Of a stretch of DNA of 64,000 bases, positions 51,517-59,559 are shown one piece after another. Made by a program: the position numbers and the translations under genes. How positions within the stretch are numbered: the stretch's first letter is position 1; every line of letters begins with the position of its first letter. The notes beneath the pieces were generated by a model that was given only the letters and a program-made list of their open reading frames with translations, did no database searches and was not told the DNA's origin. This DNA comes from CBDCKN01 sp965219035 (GTDB lineage Bacteria; Gemmatimonadota; Gemmatimonadetes; Longimicrobiales; Gaopeijiaceae). Location of the stretch: positions 1,426,001-1,490,000 of the forward strand of contig CBDCMR010000003.1 of assembly GCA_965219035.1 (NCBI GenBank), read 5' to 3'.

Positions 51517-53046
51517 CTACCCCGGTCCGGCTGCGGCGGGAAGCCCTCCGGCGGCCAGCTCCTTCTCCACGGTTTCCTTGATCGGGTCGATGGTAGATCC
51601 GAACCCGTAAAAGCCGCGGATGACCCGAAGATCACGATCCAACACAACTGTATACGGCAGACCGCGATAGTTATAACGGCTTCGCAGATGCCCACCGCCC
51701 TGGCCCTGGACGTAGCTTACGCCCCCGATCTCCTCGACGAAGGCCAGAGCGTCGTCGGGATCGATGTCCACGTTCAGTCCGATGACGGTGGCTTGCTCGG
51801 GATCGAGCTCCCGGGCGAAGGCCTCCAGGAGGGGCATCTCCCGACGGCAAGGTCCGCACCAACTGGCCCAGAAGTTCACGACCACGACCTTCCCGCGGTG
51901 GGCCTCGAGGCGCGTCCGGCCCGGGTGACCCAGTCTGGGGAGGTCGTACTCCGGGAAGGCGGCCCGCTCCGGCTCGCCGGTCCGGGAGAGGGCGTCCTCG
52001 CGGCTGGCGGTGTAGATGCGGCCACGTCTGTCGGCGAAGACGGCATCGTCCTCGGAGATGGGTCCGGACCGGACGAACCGCCCGTCCCGGTCGAAGGCCA
52101 GGACGTTGTCGGGGGGGCCGCCCGGGGTCGTGGCGGCCAGGACGTAGATCAACCCGTCGGGCCCGGTGACCAATCCGAACTGCAGCACCGAGAAGATCGG
52201 GGTCACGGATCCGTCGACGACGCCCAGGGACGGCGGCGCGACGGTCTCGCCGGGCTGCCAACGACTCACCCACGCGGTGTCGCCTCGGGTGTCGAACGCC
52301 ACCAGCTCGGGTCTCACCGCCGAAGCGTAGACGACCGATCCGTCGCCGGTGGCCACGGTCCAACCCGTGTTGACCAGCTGCCCGAGGAACGGATCCGGCG
52401 CCTCGGCCGGAGATCCGACCGGTGTCATCTTGCCCGTGTCGACGTCTCGGATCCAGAGCAAGGGGTCGCTCGAGCGGATGGGCGCCAGGTGGAACTCGTA
52501 GACGCTCCGCGCCGCCACCATGGCACCCGCGCTTCCCCCGAAGCCCGGGGCCTCTACACCGTAGGAGACCCACTCCCGGGGTCTGTCGTCGGCGAAGCGG
52601 AGTCCCAACCCGTCGGCCTCCACGGCGAGTAGCGACTCGCCGTCGATAGCGACGGAGACGGGGCTCGTGAGGTTGCTGTCGTCGGGAAGGGCTCCCTGCG
52701 CGACCACCCCACGGTCGTCGAAGACCAGGATCCGTGCGCCGTCGGCGTCGGGCCAGGCCGCTCCACCGTCCCGCAGAGGCGCGGCCGCTCGGCCGCCCAT
52801 GAAGAGAAGCTGGAGGCCCTCGGCTGGGGGATCCTCGTAGATCAGGAGGCGCTCGGCGGGGTCCGGACTCTCGATAAGCGTCCAGCCACCTTGCTCGGTG
52901 ACGGACGGCCCCCGGTAATCCGGCAGCGGCTCCCCGGGGGGCGGCCCCCGATCCCCGCAGCCCGTGACAGCTCCGAGTAGGAGAACGAGGCCGGAGCCAA
53001 AGCCCCGGCCTCGTCGCATCGACGCCACTTGATGCATCGACCGCAT
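51517..53046 (-). CDS. TlpA-like thioredoxin lipoprotein with N-terminal beta-propeller
   Basis: ATG 53046 opens a signal peptide with a lipobox (AVTGCG). A longer frame to 53265 overlaps the upstream gene and is rejected. Residues ~50-340 are propeller-like (VSVAIDGESLLAVEADG, TPIFSVLQFGLVTGPDG, VLAFDRDGRFVR). The C-terminal ~150 residues are a TlpA/ResA thioredoxin domain with VVNFWASWCGPCRREMP and the cis-Pro in YRGLPYTVV. The enzyme likely reduces or isomerises disulfides at the periplasmic face, possibly in metal-centre or cytochrome assembly. It is the last gene of a three-gene operon. Confidence 0.8.
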   Translation of the reverse strand: MRSMHQVASMRRGRGFGSGLVLLLGAVTGCGDRGPPPGEPLPDYRGPSVTEQGGWTLIESPDPAERLLIYEDPPAEGLQLLFMGGRAAAPLRDGGAAWPDADGARILVFDDRGVVAQGALPDDSNLTSPVSVAIDGESLLAVEADGLGLRFADDRPREWVSYGVEAPGFGGSAGAMVAARSVYEFHLAPIRSSDPLLWIRDVDTGKMTPVGSPAEAPDPFLGQLVNTGWTVATGDGSVVYASAVRPELVAFDTRGDTAWVSRWQPGETVAPPSLGVVDGSVTPIFSVLQFGLVTGPDGLIYVLAATTPGGPPDNVLAFDRDGRFVRSGPISEDDAVFADRRGRIYTASREDALSRTGEPERAAFPEYDLPRLGHPGRTRLEAHRGKVVVVNFWASWCGPCRREMPLLEAFARELDPEQATVIGLNVDIDPDDALAFVEEIGGVSYVQGQGGGHLRSRYNYRGLPYTVVLDRDLRVIRGFYGFGSTIDPIKETVEKELAAGGLPAAAGPG

Positions 53047-53054
53047 TCTCACTA

Positions 53055-53435
53055 CTACTGCATCGAGATGCTCTCGATGAGGATCGTGTTCAGGCCACCG
53101 CGCTCGATGACCTTTCCGGTCACGTTCACCGTGTGCTCGGCGTGACCTCTCAGATCCTTGTCGCCCCGCTCCTGGCCCATGGCCATGGTGACCGGCACGT
53201 ACAGGGTTCCGTCCTCGCCCTGGAGGGCCAGCGGAACGCCGTTGTCGAAGCACACTTGGGCGCACATCCGGTGATCATTCCCGGACAGGTTGTAGACGGT
53301 CTTACAGGAAAGGTCGACTACACTGGCGGTGAACGAGACCTCGGTACTCTCCGCTGCCTGCATCTGCGCAGATGCGGGCTGTGCGGCCAGCGCCACAAGC
53401 CCGATGGACAGCGCGGTCAGTGCTAACTTGAGCAT
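53055..53435 (-). CDS. Small exported cysteine-containing protein, possibly OB-fold
   Basis: The 126-residue protein has a signal peptide ending PASAQ. The mature part contains VSFTASVVDLSCKTVYNLSG, MCAQVCFDNGVPLALQG and HAEHTVNVTGKVIERGG. This looks like a YgiW/OB-like beta-barrel with three Cys, two in a CxxxC. Substrate or metal binding is possible. It lies between the YtkA-like and TlpA-like genes, so a role in periplasmic metal or thiol chemistry is plausible. Confidence 0.6.
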   Translation of the reverse strand: MLKLALTALSIGLVALAAQPASAQMQAAESTEVSFTASVVDLSCKTVYNLSGNDHRMCAQVCFDNGVPLALQGEDGTLYVPVTMAMGQERGDKDLRGHAEHTVNVTGKVIERGGLNTILIESISMQ

Positions 53436-53468
53436 GGTAACTTACCTCCACCTCACCAAGTGAAACGG

Positions 53469-53924
53469 CTATCTCCCGGGCTCATGGACGTCCATCATGC
53501 CCGGCTCTACCTCGAATTCGAACGAGGCCGCATCGGTTCCGTCACCCAGATTCACATAGACCGCCCATTGGCCGTCCATGCTGATCTCGGCCCGGACCGT
53601 ATAGACCAGGGGACCCTCCGCCTCGGCCGGGTACCTGAGGATGCCCATGGCCGGCATCTCGAGAGACACGACGTCGATGGAAACGGAGGTGCCCTCGGGA
53701 ACGGCGCGATCCAGGGTGATGTGGAACTCGGTCGTGCCCATCTCCACCGGGTAGCGGTCGGGGCGCACGGTCACCTCCGTCCCTCCGGGCGCCGTGCTCA
53801 CCCACTCTGCCGGGTCGGTGTTGGCCTCCATCCGCCCATCGTCGCCGAGCTTTGCCTCCATGTCGCCCGGGATGCATCCCCAGACCGACAGGGCGAGCAG
53901 AGCGACGGCCATTGAGTTCTTCAT
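53469..53924 (-). CDS. YtkA/FixH-like lipoprotein
   Basis: ATG 53924 with GGGAAA upstream is the likely start; the frame upstream to 54239 is debris. A lipobox (SVWGCI) leads to an Ig-like beta domain of the YtkA/FixH type: GTEVTVRPDRYPVEMGTTEF, ISMDGQWAVYVNLGDGTD. Such domains occur in copper-handling and respiratory assembly proteins. It is the first gene of the operon with the cysteine protein and the TlpA-like protein. Confidence 0.65.
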   Translation of the reverse strand: MKNSMAVALLALSVWGCIPGDMEAKLGDDGRMEANTDPAEWVSTAPGGTEVTVRPDRYPVEMGTTEFHITLDRAVPEGTSVSIDVVSLEMPAMGILRYPAEAEGPLVYTVRAEISMDGQWAVYVNLGDGTDAASFEFEVEPGMMDVHEPGR

Positions 53925-53980
53925 GGCTTTTCCCGGTTGAGGCACACCTTCACAACGCATGACCGCCTTGGCTGGTTCCT

Positions 53981-54025
53981 CAGGCAGGTTGCACGCCGGG
54001 CAGGTCGCTGAGGTTCTCACGCACG
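53981..54025 (-). pseudogene. Integrase C-terminal tail, copy 1
   Basis: Fourteen codons and a TGA read VRENLSDLPGVQPA, nearly identical to the tail of the integrase remnant at 54558-54740. Confidence 0.5.
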
Positions 54026-54096
54026 TGCTCGGGCTCCCCGACCGCGGTCCGGTGGCCTCATCGGTCGTTGGAGGGGGGCAGGTCCTCGTTAATAGC

Positions 54097-54495
54097 GTGC
54101 TGCGGAAGTTTTCGTTCACTGCGCTTGACCAACGCAGATCGGAAGAAGCCGCCACGGTCGTCGGCCAATTTGACATGTTTGACCCCACGACGGGCGGGCG
54201 CGTGCATGGGATTGTCACGTGTTTCTTGATCGATGGCAACGGGGCGAGGGTCGGTGGTCAGGTCACCCAGCCGCCCCCGGCCAATGGCGTGGTGGAGGTC
54301 GGCTTCCAAGTGGTTGACAACCGCCCGCCAGGAAACACTGCCGACCAGATGAGCGATCTCATCACCCACGGCGCAGGCCAGGCTGGGAATATTCTGCAAA
54401 CAGCGTTCTGTGACGGGCAAGGACCGGACCTGGATCTAACGAACATCGAGGGCGGAAACATCGAGGTGCGGAACCACCCACCGTCAGGACCTTGA
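54097..54495 (+). pseudogene. Exported beta-rich protein of unknown function, 5'-truncated
   Basis: The frame encodes KFSFTALDQRRSEEAATVVG, then GRVHGIVTCFLIDGNGARVG and GFQVVDNRPPGNTADQMSDL. The alternating strands and the internal Cys pair (VTCF, AFCDG) resemble a small exported beta domain often found in soil bacteria; no function is known. No signal peptide or good start is present, since the upstream frame runs into integrase debris. Confidence 0.45.
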
Positions 54496-54557
54496 GCGAG
54501 GTGAAGCCCCGAACGTCCCAGCGGCGTTCGGGGCTGGCTAAGGCCCGAGTTGAGTTC

Positions 54558-54740
54558 CTAGGCCAATTCCCTTAGCGCCTCCCGCTGATCCTCGACGGGT
54601 TGCACGCCCGGAAGGTCGGCGAGGTTCTCACGCACGAGGTGCATGTAGATCATCTGTGGTGGCCAACGACGAGTGCCCCAACGCTTCCTTCACCTTCACC
54701 ACCGTCGGCGAGCCAGCGCGTAGCCCGTAGGTGCCGGACG
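54558..54740 (-). pseudogene. Tyrosine integrase C-terminal remnant with a frameshift, copy 2
   Basis: Minus-strand codons give VVKVKEALGHSSLATT with the box II His. After a one-base shift comes MIYMHLVRENLADLPGVQP with the active-site Tyr, and a TAG stop at 54558. The catalytic core before it is missing. Confidence 0.65.
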
Positions 54741-54801
54741 TCGTGACAACGGAAGTTGTCCGGCAACTTCGCTCGTGTGCACGCGCTACCGGTGTGGACC
54801 G

Positions 54802-56850
54802 TCAGGCAAGCGTGGCCCTGCTGACTTCAGCGAGCAAGGAACGCGCCAGGGCCACGACCTCCTTGGCCGTCACGCCGAATCGCTCGTACAGGACCTCGGC
54901 CGGAGCCGAAGCGCCGAAGTGGTCGATGCCCACCGCGCCGCCTTTGTCGCCTACCCAGCGAGACCACCCGAACGTCGATCCGGCCTCCACGGCGATGCGA
55001 AGGCGCTGGTTGGGTGGAAGCACCTGGTCCCGGTACTCCTGGTCCTGCCCCTCGAACAGGCGCCAGCTCGGCATGCTCACCACTCGTGTGGGGGTTCCAT
55101 CGGCCTCGAGCTGGCTCCGGGCCTCGAGGGCCGTCCCCACCTCGGAGCCGCTGGCGATGAGGATCACCTCGGCCTCGCCGCCGGTCGCCTTGGCGAGGAC
55201 GTATGCGCCCCGGCGTGCTCCCTGGGAAGAGGCCAGCTCGGTCCGATCCAGGGGCCGCACCTTCTGCCTCGTTAGGGCCAAGAAGGTGGGACCGTCGGTG
55301 CGCTCCACTGCGATGCGCCACGCCACCACCGTCTCCGCCGCGTCGGCGGGCCGGAGATCCACCAGGTTGGGGATTGTCCTGAGGGTCATCATCTGCTCGA
55401 TGGGCTGATGCGTCGGCCCGTCCTCCCCCAGCCCGATGGAGTCGTGGGTGAACACGTACGTGACCGGAACGCCCATGAGCGCGGCAAGCCGGATCGAGGG
55501 CCGCATGTAGTCGGAGAAGATCAGGAAGGTCCCCGCGAAGGGCCGGATGCCCCCGTGCAGGGCCAGACCGGTCAGGATTCCTCCCATCCCGTGCTCGCGG
55601 ACGCCAAAGTGGATCACGCGTCCGTCGGGGGCGCCGGCCAGGAGGTCGCCGCCCTCGTCGATGTCCGTCTTGTTCGACGACCCCAGGTCGGCCGAGCCGC
55701 CGATGAGGTTGGGCAGTCCCGCCGCCAACCCCTGGAGGACCTTCCCCGACCAGGACCGGGTTGCGTCCGCCTTGTCCACGTGCTCGTAGTCGGGCACGTG
55801 AGCGTCCCATCCGGGTGGCAGGTCGCCGCGCATCATGCCCAGGTACTCCTCGGCCAGCTCCGGATACGCCTCGCTGTAAGCCTCGAAGCGCTCGTTCCAG
55901 GCCGCCTCGAGCTCGCGGCCCCGCTCCGCCGTCTCCCGCCACGCCGCCAGGGCGTCGGGATCTACGAAGAACGCCTCCTGGGACGGGTAGCCCAGGCTCG
56001 TCTTGGTGGCCGTCACCTCGTCCTCGCCCAAGGGGGCGCCGTGGGCGGAGTGGTGACCGACCTTGTTGGGGCTGCCCTCGGCGATCTGGGTGCGGTTGAT
56101 GATGAGCGTAGGGCGCTCCGTCTCCGCCCGGGCTGCCTCGAGGGCCTCGTCGAGGGCCGCGAGATCGGTGCCGTCCTCGACGCGGAGGACGTGCCACTGG
56201 TACCCGCTGAAACGGTCCCCATGGTCCGTGGACGTGCTCAGATCCGTGCTGCCCTCGATGGTGATCCGGTTGTCGTCGAAGATCCAGATGAGCTTGCCGA
56301 GCTTCTGATGGCCGGCCAGCTCCGCCACCTCGTGAGAGATGCCCTCCATGAGGTCGCCGTCGGAGCAGAGGACGTACGTGTAGTGATCCACCACCTCGTG
56401 GCCGGGCCGGTTGAAGCGGGCGGCCAGCCATCGCTCGGCCAGTGCCATGCCCACCGAATTCGCCACGCCCTGACCGAGGGGGCCGGTGGTGGTCTCGACC
56501 CCGGGGGTGTGTCCCACCTCGGGGTGGCCCGGCGTCTTCGATCCCCACTGGCGGAAGTTGACGATCTCGTCCTTGGGGAGATCGTACCCGGTGAGGTGCA
56601 GGAGCGAGTAGACGAGCAGGGACGCGTGTCCCACCGAGAGGACGAACCGGTCCCGGTCCAACCACCCGGGGTTCCCCGGGTTGTGCTGCATGTGCTGCGT
56701 CCAGAGGAGGTACCCCAGGGGCGCGAGCGCCATGGGGGTGCCGGGATGTCCACAGCTGGCCTTCTGGACCGCATCCATCGAGAGGACCTTGATCGCGTCG
56801 ATGCAAAGGCGGTCCAGCTCCGGGGAGCGACCGGTGAGCGAATCGGCCAT
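54802..56850 (-). CDS. tkt: Transketolase
   Basis: The 682-residue protein has all transketolase landmarks. These are ASCGHPGTPMALAPLGYLLW at the N-terminus, GPLGQGVANSVGMALAER, the thiamine-diphosphate motif CSDGDLMEGISHE through DDNRITIEG, and the pyrimidine-domain HFGVREHGMGGILTGLALHG with the catalytic Glu. It moves two-carbon units between sugar phosphates in the pentose phosphate pathway. Its start overlaps the stop of leuS (TGATG), so the two are one transcript. Confidence 0.93.
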   Translation of the reverse strand: MADSLTGRSPELDRLCIDAIKVLSMDAVQKASCGHPGTPMALAPLGYLLWTQHMQHNPGNPGWLDRDRFVLSVGHASLLVYSLLHLTGYDLPKDEIVNFRQWGSKTPGHPEVGHTPGVETTTGPLGQGVANSVGMALAERWLAARFNRPGHEVVDHYTYVLCSDGDLMEGISHEVAELAGHQKLGKLIWIFDDNRITIEGSTDLSTSTDHGDRFSGYQWHVLRVEDGTDLAALDEALEAARAETERPTLIINRTQIAEGSPNKVGHHSAHGAPLGEDEVTATKTSLGYPSQEAFFVDPDALAAWRETAERGRELEAAWNERFEAYSEAYPELAEEYLGMMRGDLPPGWDAHVPDYEHVDKADATRSWSGKVLQGLAAGLPNLIGGSADLGSSNKTDIDEGGDLLAGAPDGRVIHFGVREHGMGGILTGLALHGGIRPFAGTFLIFSDYMRPSIRLAALMGVPVTYVFTHDSIGLGEDGPTHQPIEQMMTLRTIPNLVDLRPADAAETVVAWRIAVERTDGPTFLALTRQKVRPLDRTELASSQGARRGAYVLAKATGGEAEVILIASGSEVGTALEARSQLEADGTPTRVVSMPSWRLFEGQDQEYRDQVLPPNQRLRIAVEAGSTFGWSRWVGDKGGAVGIDHFGASAPAEVLYERFGVTAKEVVALARSLLAEVSRATLA

Positions 56851-59363
56851 CAGGCACTCTCCACGACGAAGTTGACGAGGCGGTCGGGTACGTATATGAC
56901 CCGTCTCACAGTGGCGTCCTCCAGGTAGCGCGCGACATTCTCGTCCGACTGGGCGAGCTCTTCGGCGGCTTCCTGGTCGATACCTGCCGGACCCCGAACC
57001 GTGGCCCGGAGCTTTCCGTTCACCTGCACTGCAAGCTCCACCGACGTCTCACGGGTCTTGGCCTCGTCGTAGGAGGGCCAGTTGGCCCCGGCGAAGACGC
57101 TCTCCTCGTGCCCCAGGCGCTCCCAGAGCTCCTCGGCCAGGTGTGGTGCGAATGGGGCCACCAGCACGACCAGGGCCTCCACCTCGGCCTTGGCCGCCGC
57201 ACGCCCCCCGGCGCGCACCATGTTCAGGTACTCCATCATGGCCGCGATGCACGTGTTGTACCCCAGCTCGGGCAGCTGCTGCGTGACCTGGCGGATGGTC
57301 TGGTGCAGCTTCCGCTCCACGTCCGGATCGGCCTCGGCATCGTTCCCGGCGGCGGCCGTCACCGTCTCGTGCAGGCGATGCAGGAAGCCGTGGGGCCCCT
57401 GAATGCCCTCGTCCTGATAGTTCCCACCCTCTTCGTACGGCCCCAGGAACATGAGGTAGGTGCGGAACGCGTCGGCGCCGTAGCGCTCGATGATCTCGTC
57501 CGGCACGACGACGTTGCCCCTGCTCTTGGACATCTTGGCGCCCTCGCGGATGATCATCCCGTGGGCACGGAAGCGCTTGAAGGGCTCCTCGAACTCCAGG
57601 TGGCCCAGGTCGTGGAGGGCCATGGTGATGAAGCGCGCGTAAAGCAGGTGCAGGACCGCGTGCTCGTTGCCTCCGATGTAGGAGTCCACCGGCAGCCAGC
57701 GCCGCGTGATGTCCGCGTCGAAGGGGATGTCGTCGAACTCCGTGGACGGGTAGCGCAGGAAGTACCAGGAGCTGTCCAGGAACGTGTCCGACACGTCCGT
57801 CTCGCGGCGGGCTTGGCCTCCGCATTCCGGACAGTCGATCCGGTACCAATCCTCCACCCGGGCGAGGGGGCTCACGCCGGAATCGTCGGGCTTGAAGTCC
57901 TCCAGCCTGGGGAGCACCACTGGCAGGTCCGACTCCGGGACGGCGACCGGGCCACACGCATCGCAGTGAATGATGGGGATGGGCGGGCCCCAGTACCGCT
58001 GCCGGGAGATGCACCAGTCGTGCAGCCGGTAGCTCACCTTCGTCTCGGCCATATCCCGCTCGGCGAGCCAGCTTGTGATGGCCTGCTTGCTCTCGGAGAC
58101 CGGCACGCTGTCGAACTGACTGGAGTTGACCATCACCCCGTCGCCCAGGTACGCCTCGGCCAGGGAGGTGTCGGCGTCCTGGCCGGGGCCCGCCACCACA
58201 CGCCGGATGGGCAGGTCCATGGCCTCGGCGAAGTCGAAGTCCCGCTGATCGTGGCCCGGCACGGCCATGATCGCCCCCGTCCCGTATTCCATGAGCACGT
58301 AGTCGGCGACCCAGACGGGGATGGGCAGGCCAGTGGCAGGGTTCAGGCAGTACCCTCCGGTGAACACGCCGGTCTTGTCCTTCTCGATCTTCTGACGGGC
58401 GACCAGATCCTTGGCCGTCGCCTCTTCGCGATAGGCCGCGACGGCCTCGGCCTGCTCATCACTGGTCACGTCGTCGACCAGGGGGTGCTCAGGGGACAAC
58501 ACCATGTACGTGGCCCCGAAGACCGTGTCTGGCCGAGTCGTGAAGACGTCGATTGGCGCGCCGTCGACGGCAAGGGCGGAGCCGTCCACAGTCGGTTGAT
58601 CGGAGTCGGGTCCGGCCACCCCCTCGGGGGGCAGGATGGGGAAGCGCAGAACGGCTCCCTCGCTCCGGCCGATCCAGTTGTGCTGGGCCTTCTTCGTCGT
58701 CTCGGACCAATCGATGTCCTCCAGGTGGCCCAGGAGCCGATCCACGTACTCCGTGATCTTGAAGAACCACTGGGCGATGCGCCGCTGCTCAACGGGGGTG
58801 GCACACCGCTCGCAGCGTCCCGAGATGACCTGCTCGTTGGCCAGCACCGTCATGCACGAGGGACACCAGTTGACCGGCGCTTCCTTGCGCTCGGCCAGAC
58901 CCGCCTTGAAAAGCCGGACGAAGATCCACTGGGTCCAGCGGTAGTACGCCGGATCGGTGGTGTCGACGGTGTGGTTCCAGTCGAACATCCCGCCGACGCG
59001 TCGCAGCTGCCTCGTGAAGTTGGCGACGTTCCTGGGGATGAGGTCCATCGGATTGACGCCCTGCTGGAGGGCGAAGTTCTCCGAGTGGATGCCGAAGGCG
59101 TCGAATCCGATGGGCTCGAAGACGCGCCTTCCGGTGAGCCGCTGGAAGCGCCCGTGCACGTCCGCGCCGGTGAATGCGTAGATGTTGCCCACATGCAGAC
59201 CCTCGGCGGAGGGGTAGGGGAACATCATCAACTGGTAGTAGTGGTCCTCGTTGGTCTGGAGGGCCTCCTGGGTGAAGCTGTTCGTGCCTAGCCTCTCCCA
59301 CGTGTCCTGCCACTTGGCCTCTACTTCGGACGGCGCATAGCCGCCGTTTCCATCGCTGCTCAT
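56850..59363 (-). CDS. leuS: Leucyl-tRNA synthetase
   Basis: The 837-residue class I synthetase charges tRNA-Leu. The HIGH-type motif is PSAEGLHVGN and the KMSKS motif is GAKMSKSRGNV. The CP1 editing domain is present (about 230-430, with the TTRPDTVFGATYMVLSPEHP threonine-rich region). Zinc-site cysteines occur in CPSCMTVLANEQV and in the CPECGG block. The C-terminal anticodon-binding helices end with LVNFVVESA. Length and order are those of bacterial LeuS. Confidence 0.95.
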   Translation of the reverse strand: MSSDGNGGYAPSEVEAKWQDTWERLGTNSFTQEALQTNEDHYYQLMMFPYPSAEGLHVGNIYAFTGADVHGRFQRLTGRRVFEPIGFDAFGIHSENFALQQGVNPMDLIPRNVANFTRQLRRVGGMFDWNHTVDTTDPAYYRWTQWIFVRLFKAGLAERKEAPVNWCPSCMTVLANEQVISGRCERCATPVEQRRIAQWFFKITEYVDRLLGHLEDIDWSETTKKAQHNWIGRSEGAVLRFPILPPEGVAGPDSDQPTVDGSALAVDGAPIDVFTTRPDTVFGATYMVLSPEHPLVDDVTSDEQAEAVAAYREEATAKDLVARQKIEKDKTGVFTGGYCLNPATGLPIPVWVADYVLMEYGTGAIMAVPGHDQRDFDFAEAMDLPIRRVVAGPGQDADTSLAEAYLGDGVMVNSSQFDSVPVSESKQAITSWLAERDMAETKVSYRLHDWCISRQRYWGPPIPIIHCDACGPVAVPESDLPVVLPRLEDFKPDDSGVSPLARVEDWYRIDCPECGGQARRETDVSDTFLDSSWYFLRYPSTEFDDIPFDADITRRWLPVDSYIGGNEHAVLHLLYARFITMALHDLGHLEFEEPFKRFRAHGMIIREGAKMSKSRGNVVVPDEIIERYGADAFRTYLMFLGPYEEGGNYQDEGIQGPHGFLHRLHETVTAAAGNDAEADPDVERKLHQTIRQVTQQLPELGYNTCIAAMMEYLNMVRAGGRAAAKAEVEALVVLVAPFAPHLAEELWERLGHEESVFAGANWPSYDEAKTRETSVELAVQVNGKLRATVRGPAGIDQEAAEELAQSDENVARYLEDATVRRVIYVPDRLVNFVVESA

Positions 59364-59559
59364 CTATGCTTGCTGGGGCGTTGTGCCGGGTGGGGGTGCC
59401 GAAAAATGAACCCTAACCTATACCGGGTGTGAGGGCATTACAACGCGTCGCCATCAGAGGTCCCCGTCGGGCGCGCCGACGCCGTCCCGGGTCACTCACC
59501 GGCGTTGTCCCCGTTCAGTCAACGGCGCCGTCCCGGGTCAGTCGCGGGCGCCTTCCGGC
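59364..59559 (-). other. leuS upstream spacer with short direct repeats
   Basis: Between leuS and the MutS-like gene, the motif CGCCGTCCCGGGTCACTC or close variants occur near 59479 and 59528. No gene is seen. Confidence 0.35.

Noticed and set aside
54827..56857. 676-codon ORF opposite-frame to transketolase
   Set aside because: Shadow frame within tkt, very Arg/Gly/Pro-rich; the tkt frame has every expected motif.
57108..59291. 727-codon plus-strand ORF opposite leuS
   Set aside because: Antisense shadow of leuS caused by high GC; no recognisable motifs.
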